This document shows, piece after piece, positions 58,501 through 64,000 of a DNA stretch of 64,000 bases. Below the pieces are notes generated by a model, which saw only the letters and a list, made by a program, of their open reading frames with translations, ran no database searches and had not been told where the DNA came from. A program made the position numbers and the translations under genes. How positions within the stretch are numbered: position 1 is the first letter of the stretch; each line of letters begins with the position of its first letter. The stretch is from Erigeron canadensis (taxonomy: Eukaryota; Streptophyta; Magnoliopsida; Asterales; Asteraceae), in assembly GCF_010389155.1 (NCBI RefSeq), contig NC_057769.1:14136735-14200734 (forward strand), read 5' to 3'.

Positions 58501-61242
58501 TCGCCTTCGCTTTTGACAACTATGACCTACACTAATGCCCTAATTATGATAAATGCATGACGTCAGTGCAATGAGTTGAAATTTGAGTGTGGTGTATTGT
58601 ATCAAGTCTTAAATGCAATTTAAAATATACAGTAGCACTTTTTTGGCAGAAGATATGCATGAGATGTGGTGTAAGTATTAGACTTACCCGAAAATGGGCC
58701 ATGTCATATGGCATAAGAACATTAGATTAATATGTCATTATTAATAACTCTTTAAAGCGAAGTACAAATGGCCTTATTGCTCATAAATCAAAAGACTCCA
58801 AAACATGAAACTCTTAAGATTTGGGTATTTCTAAAAATAAATACTACCATATATACTCTAATATATTTGCATATAATCAGGTTCTACAAGAGTAGCCCGT
58901 TAGGAATCTCGACAAATGTCGATGACTCAAGAGAAACAAACAAAAAAGGTAGATGGTAAGGCGATGCCCTATGAGGTTTGAGTGGTGAGAGCTCTTTGCC
59001 AATCAACATGCTGCAAGAGAAGGGTATGACGTATAGTATGCAGTCATTCCTTACAATAGCACGTGCTCATATTGTGGACATGCAAAACAAAAGTGAATAT
59101 ATAAACAACTAAAAGGTCAGATAATATTACACAGAATGAAAAGCCAGCATTATCTGTGCCTAACGTATTAAACTTTCCATATTTCCAAATTTGCGCTAAT
59201 ATCTCACAACCATCATAGGAACCTTTTTTTTGTTTAGACAAATATATATAAATCTTGTCATTATGAGCTACACTTATGCCCTGTATGAAAATGGCATGTG
59301 TTAATGCTATGAGTAAAATTTGAGTGTGGCATATCTTATCAAATCCTGAATGCAGTTAAAAATACACTAACTTATTTTTTTGGTTGAAGATAAGCATAAG
59401 ATGTGGTGCAAGCATCACACTTACCCGAAAATGGCCGTAATCTGTCTCATAAGAACATCAAGCGTCTAAGTTGTAATTTTCTTTACACTTAATTTAATAA
59501 CTTTTTGGAGCAAATGAAGTATAATTGAACTTATTGTTCCTAATTTAAAATTTTGAAAAACATGACACTATAAGATACGGGTATTTTTATATAAGATTAC
59601 TACCATATTTATTCTTTCATTAATTTATTTATTTTTTCTTAAAAGGCAACTAACAAATTCATATAAAGTCCTCACATATTTACAAATTTCCACCGTGCGA
59701 CTAGAATCCACAACCTAAAGGTTGATGGATCATCACACGTACCACATGAGTCTAATTTGCAGACACAATTAATGTTAAAAAGGGTAATGAAGGGAACCCT
59801 AGCCCTGGTACCACAATTAACTACCCATCGACTCACCCCGTATGAGTCATGCCGGTACAATACCTCCATCCTAATTCCCACATGATGTGGGCACCCCGAA
59901 AGATCGAACCCGCGTATCTAAACTTCACATGTGGGCCTAGGCTTCATTGGTAACAGGTCCTTTAAAGGAATTATTTTTATGCTAAGCGGGAATCGAACTT
60001 GAGAGCTTAAGATCACCAAGTGTTTTCCTTACCACTAGGCTAACTCCTTGTTGGTGATACAATTAGCGTTGATAAAAGGTAGATGGTAAAATCACGTCCT
60101 ATAAAGTTTGAGTGGGAAGAGTTCTCCTCCAATTACCATGTTGCATACAAGACAAGGGTATGACGTATAGTACGCCGCCATTGCTAAGTAATGCATAAAA
60201 CGTCATAAACACATGACTCAAAATATATAAAAACGTCATATAGAATTCTAGAATTTCTATTAAAGAAATTTTTGTTTAGAGTATTCATTCAAAAATGGCA
60301 AAAAACTATTGGTCCTAAAAATATGTTTCCTTTAAACTCATGATACATAGATCTATAACGTGAAGTACCGAAAAGCCGTCAAAAAAAAGACTTTAATCTG
60401 GACATCTCAGAAAGTCTTCATTTAACGAATTAATGATAGCCAACGCACACAATAATCGATGTAGGTTGGCACATTTGAATTTTTAAAGTCGCCATATCGG
60501 TTTCGCGCCCTTTAAAATAGGACACATAAGTAAAAGTTGTTCCGAGGAACTAATGTAAGTAATGCACAAGCCCCTAATTTGGAAAGCAATAGCTTATGGT
60601 AATGGTGACGCAAATATGCTCATGTAGTGATAATAACAAGCATCCCTCAACTACATTAATGGCTTATAATCGTTAACAACAAAAATTGCATTATAAATTG
60701 ACAAATATGATTCATTTAAAATGTACTAAACTTGGGGATAAGGCGTCACTCCTGATTTTCACATAATGCAGGGGTGGGCTTCTTATCAATGCTCAATTTG
60801 ACAGGGTATCCGGTATCACAACAAGTACATATTCAAGAGTTCCCAATTATTATCCCTATATCATATATAACAAAACTTAAAAAAAAAAAGAATTATAAAT
60901 GTAAAAATTGAAAGAGACCTGATGAAATGAAGAAACAGGAGTAGCTTCAATGTCGGGTTGACCTTTAGAAAAGTCAACATCAGCAGAAACATTAGGAATA
61001 CTGAGAAAACCATCATCTGAAAAAACAAGATTTTTTGTATGTTGAGAATCCAAGTGAATTAAACAAGACCCAGGTGGCCCTTTGCAATATAAAAGCCTAA
61101 TATCAGATGTAACATCAAATCCTCTGCCAAGTGCTTGTATTGAGTTTTTTAATGTTGTAATTAAAGCATTATTATTATAATTATCGTTTTTAGATATCGA
61201 TAAGTCTTCCATTTTAGTATTAGTATCAGTATTATTAATCAT
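52559..61242 (-). CDS. CAD1: MACPF domain protein CAD1 (CONSTITUTIVELY ACTIVATED CELL DEATH 1)
   Basis: Six exons in consistent phase: 60919-61242, 57264-57502, 56402-56597, 55078-55261, 54801-54955 and 52559-53158, giving 565 residues, close to the usual plant length (about 560-610). Exon 1 has IQALGRGFDVTSDIRLLYCK, the hallmark start of the plant MACPF family. The MACPF core follows with the family signature in NYGTHIVTSATVGGRDVVY (about residues 191-209), then VTVIFRRRGGDDLEQSHAKW, and conserved C-terminal blocks such as LEGSKQNRLAIHLQHL, DLSGVHIVTGAQFGVW and VPGHWLVTGAKLG. In Arabidopsis, CAD1 limits salicylic-acid-dependent cell death and immunity. No signal peptide is visible. Start chosen at the first in-frame ATG; MEDLSIS 30 bases later is an alternative. 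Intron 1 (3.4 kb) is loaded with repeats. Confidence 0.93.
57786..58524. mobile_element. hAT-type MITE with 8-bp duplication in CAD1 intron 1
   Basis: 739 bp. It starts CAGTGTTGTAACAGGCG and ends CGCTTTTGACAACTATG. A perfect 8-bp duplication ACCTACAC lies at 57778-57785 and 58525-58532. Subterminal GGCG/CGCC words are abundant at both ends. There is a TA run at 58028-58048. No transposase. The empty site is preserved in the second copy of the intron duplication near 59268 (GAGCTACACTTATGCCC). Confidence 0.93.
59777..60058 (-). mobile_element. tRNA-derived SINE, copy 4
   Basis: A full-length reverse copy of the family at 7217-7503 and 8845-9133. On the minus strand it starts CACCAACAAGGAGTTAGCCT. 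The flanks ACAATTAATGTT (59765-59776) and ACAATTAGCGTT (60059-60070) form a 12-bp duplication with two mismatches, so it is older than copy 2. Confidence 0.85.
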
Positions 61243-62685
61243 TTTATACAAATGGTGAAATGGGTAGTTTGATTTTGAAGAATTTGGAATCTGAAATGAA
61301 AGAATTGTAAGGATGGTTTGGTTTGAATTGAGTGTTGGAGTTGGAATTGGACTTTGACTGTTGTATGGTGGTGGAGGTGGTGACGAGGTGTAAGGCTTTG
61401 ACTAAAATAAATGTGTCTTTCTTTGTATAACGCGTTTTTCCTTCTAAAGAATAACAACCAACATGCCAAATTAAGTAAATTTTTTTTATTTTCAAACGAA
61501 AATTGCCGAATAGAACACGTCTCCTACTATTAAAAGGTGAGGACGTGAGGTTATATTTTTTTTATAGGTGAATTTCGGTGGAAAATTTATGTCGCGATTC
61601 GACAGCAAAAGGTCTAACATACGTGAGGTTATATAGTCGGTGAAAACAATCGAACCCAGTACATCGAAGGTCCAAAGACCCCTTTCAAACGGAGTAAATA
61701 AGATCACACCCTTCCAAACAACAGGGTAAAACTTAAATCTCTCGACATTTGACCCGTAAACCATTGATGCTTCGTGATTCGTCACAAGATATCTCGGGTT
61801 CGACTTTTTCTATCATATAAATATTTGGAATATTTGGAATGGTCATTTGTATTTGATTTTCATTTATGGTTGGTTTGGATGACACTTTCTACTTTATCAC
61901 CAACACGATTAAAAAAATGTATTTTAGAATATACAATATTCATGGGTAATTCACATTTTTGAAATTAAATTTTTTTTTACCATGTTCAAATTTTATATCA
62001 ATAATCAAAAAGCAACATAGTTAAGTGTTAATTGAATTTACAAATATGCATGAATCATTGATGCTTTTCTTTCTATTAAAAAAATCAAGCAGGGCATCAT
62101 TATTCTAACAAATCCATAAAACTGATTGATCTTAAGAAAACATATATGTTATTTCAAACAGTGAAATTTCAAAAACAATGATATTATTTTACTACAAATA
62201 ATATATCAGCATAAAATCTTAAATCTTTTAATAAATTTAATTCATGTAAATAATAGTCCGATGATGTTTTACATTATAGTGATGTTTTTGGGCCTGTGCA
62301 AGCTAGTCAATGGAGAAGGTCCAAAAAGTTTGAAGGGCCCGTACCTCATATATCCAATTGTACTTAAACGTTAAACCTGAAGATAAGTTGCGGCCCTGTC
62401 CAAATTTTTAATGAAACGTTGTTTTTATGTTCTATATATCATTCGTATATTCGGATGGAAAAAATTCACAATTATTTAATGGTTTTATACTTTTATGTAT
62501 CCATAATTAAATAACCAATTATATATATATATTAAAAACCTATGCACATATACAGGTACTTTATGGGTGAAATGTACAAGCCTTTAAAACACATACTATT
62601 TTCAACCAAATTTCGTTTTAACCCTTTAAAACTTAACCAAATTTTGTTTTAACCCCTAAAATTTCAATTTTTTTTAACTTTTTTA
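61243..62685. other. CAD1 upstream region and non-coding sequence
   Basis: The first few hundred bases must contain the CAD1 leader and promoter. From about 61500 to 61800 there is a block with GGGTTCGACT and AATCGAACCCAGT words that could be an old tRNA-derived repeat, but I could not align it to the SINEs here. Beyond that it is AT-rich with no gene. Confidence 0.45.
61354..61403. promoter_or_regulatory. Two W-box-like TTGACT motifs upstream of CAD1
   Basis: TTGACT occurs at 61354-61359 and 61398-61403, about 110-160 bases upstream of the start codon. W-boxes (TTGAC plus C or T) bind WRKY factors in defence genes, which fits an immunity-linked gene, but two six-base matches could be chance. 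Confidence 0.3.
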
Positions 62686-63490
62686 CCCCACATCAAAGTT
62701 TTCGCTTTCATTTTCGACTTTTCGTGACACTAAATTTTTAAGTTTTCATGTTTTCATCAAACAACTTTCACGTAGTTACGGGTTTACTTTTAAACATTTG
62801 GTTTTTGATTATTTTCATTTAAGTACTTTATGCATGGAATGTACAAGCTTTAACGTTATGCATAGAATGTACAAGCTCTTATAGCAACATAATAAGTTTT
62901 ACCATTTTTCATTTTAACCTCCTAAACTTTCTATTATTTAACTTTTGCCCTATATTAAAGTTTTCGTTTTTATTTTCATGACACTGAATTTTTGGGTTCT
63001 CATGTTTTCATCAAATAACTTTCACATGGTTACGATTTTACTTTTTAAACATTTGGTTTTAACTATTTTCATCCATTTTTTTTTATATATATAACGTTTT
63101 TAAATTTGCCCCACATCAAAGTTTTCATTTTTATTTTCTTGACACTAAATGTTTGGATTCTCATTTATAATATACTAAAAAGTTATATGAATTTACAAGT
63201 ACGTTATGTGTGGAACGTACAACTATACGAGTTTTCTACCCACATTAAAGTTTTTGATTTTATTTTCTTAATACTAAATTTTTGGATTCTCATGTTTTCA
63301 TCAAATAACTTTCACCTCGTTACGATTTTACTTTTAAACATTTGGTTTTGACTATTTTTATTCGTCTTTTTATATACATAGCGTTTTTAAATTTGCCCCA
63401 CATCAAAGTTTTCGTTTTTATTTTCTTGACACTGAATTTTGGGATTATCATGTTTTCATTAAATAACTTTCACATGGTTACGATTTTATT
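62686..63490. repeat. Degenerate repeats (about 150 bp, five copies) preceding a Helitron end
   Basis: Five related units start near 62686, 62946, 63108, 63238 and 63394. Each begins with CCCCACATCAAAGTTTTCGT or a variant, continues with TTGACACTAAAT and CTCATGTTTTCATCAAATAA, and most end ACATTTGGTTTTGACTATTT. One unit (63108) is truncated. Spacing is irregular (about 130-260). Confidence 0.75.
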
Positions 63491-63511
63491 TTTTTCGTGT
63501 AGAAAGTATAT

Positions 63512-63541
63512 CCCGCGGCAACGCGCGGGTACTATAGCTAG
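63512..63541 (+). mobile_element. Helitron 3' end with perfect hairpin
   Basis: The perfect hairpin CCCGCG-GCAACG-CGCGGG (63512-63529) is followed by eight bases and CTAG (63538-63541), then a host T. The repeat block 62686-63490 probably lies inside this Helitron. Its TC start was not identified with confidence. Confidence 0.8.
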
Positions 63542-64000
63542 TTACATCACAATTAAAAGAGGAAGAGATAATTATTTCTTCATTTTACACATCGCCTATA
63601 TGGTCAACAAAAGAATCACCAAGTACTCTATATGGAGTGACATATTAAAGAAAAATTACTGTTTAGCTGGCCAATCCAATTGCACGAAACCCTTAAACGC
63701 CTTAAATCATGTCCAGTACGAAAAAAACTCAATAATTTACAAACCCGTAACAACTATTAGTAAAATTTCTACCAATAATTTTTATTATTTTCAAATAGAA
63801 TTCATTACTGTATTATTTACTAGATTATATTCCCGCGTAATACACGAGATATAAATATTAAGTTTTCATAATGCATAGTAATTTTTGGTATGTAAACATA
63901 ATAATATAGTGTAATAATAATATTTTAAAATAATATAATATCTTCTTATATATAATCTAAATCTAAACTATGTTAGGTTTGGGCCTAATGGTTCGAATCT
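63542..64000. other. Right end of window, no gene seen
   Basis: AT-rich sequence. A TCCCGCGTAATACACGAG word near 63830 resembles a damaged Helitron hairpin. No coding region supported. Confidence 0.4.

Larger units (their letters stand above)
57600..60200. repeat. Tandem duplication within CAD1 intron 1
   Basis: The sequence at 57600-57785 plus 58533-59050 recurs, diverged, at about 59085-59776 plus 60071-60185. Shared phrases include CCAAATTTGCGCTAAT, GATCTTGTCATT/AATCTTGTCATT, ACTTACCCGAAAATGG and GGGTATGACGTATAGTA. Copy 1 carries a hAT element that copy 2 lacks; copy 2 carries a SINE that copy 1 lacks. Confidence 0.85.

Noticed and set aside
61492..61785. A 97-codon minus-strand ORF upstream of CAD1
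   Set aside because: No recognisable protein features; the stretch looks like an old repeat with tRNA-like words.
63342..63854. A 170-codon plus-strand ORF
   Set aside because: It runs through the Helitron repeat array, the terminal hairpin and past the element border, so it is a chance frame.

Overview
This window is nuclear DNA from a flowering plant, most likely a eudicot. It is AT-rich. The host genes have many short exons with GT...AG introns, and the space between and inside them is filled with plant transposons: MULEs, Helitrons, hAT elements, tRNA-derived SINEs and solo LTRs. Repeat style makes me lean towards Asteraceae, but that is inference only. I see no bacterial, organellar or viral gene set, no CRISPR array and no rRNA or free-standing tRNA gene.

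Three host genes can be reconstructed exon by exon, all on the minus strand. (1) 13426 to beyond base 1: an LRR-malectin receptor-like kinase of subfamily LRR-VIII-2. Twenty-three in-phase exons are visible (884 codons) and only the final exon is missing. Its last visible intron holds a decayed 4 kb MULE, and two other introns hold SINEs. (2) 33148-27131: a complete 8-exon, 325-residue TPR co-chaperone-like protein (TPR3 type), with a 1 kb hAT element in its 3 kb seventh intron. (3) 61242-52559: a complete 6-exon, 565-residue MACPF protein that I recognise as CAD1. Its 3.4 kb first intron holds a local duplication, a hAT element and a SINE.

Mobile layer. Four MULE-type elements: 117-4125 with degenerate transposase; 16207-21734 with a 9-bp target duplication, a broken transposase and a convergent decayed GRF zinc-finger gene; 23283-24370 with T9 duplications; and 35160-36534 with a 9-bp duplication, carrying an intact ORF for a small secreted protein. 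Helitrons with A|TC...CTAG or CTCG|T ends: 14003-14314, 25443-25755, 33467-34032, 45012-45458, 47565-48247, 50958-51229 and 51760-52008, plus four isolated 3' ends. hAT elements with 8-bp duplications: 27541-28548, 57786-58524, and a degenerate one nested in a Helitron at 47596-48009. Solo LTRs: 34820-40581 (5-bp duplication, interrupted by a MULE), 42665-44976 and 48840-50839. Two foldback MITEs sit between AT microsatellites at 45969-46528. One SINE family has three near-complete copies and one fragment.

The genes do not form a pathway or cluster. The most interesting unexplained structure is the MULE pair at 117-4125 and 35160-36534. Both have terminal repeats built from three consecutive imperfect palindromes plus a shared fourth inner palindrome, yet they carry different cargo: a transposase in one, and a small signal-peptide protein in the same position and orientation in the other. 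I did not find a convincing new multi-gene system.
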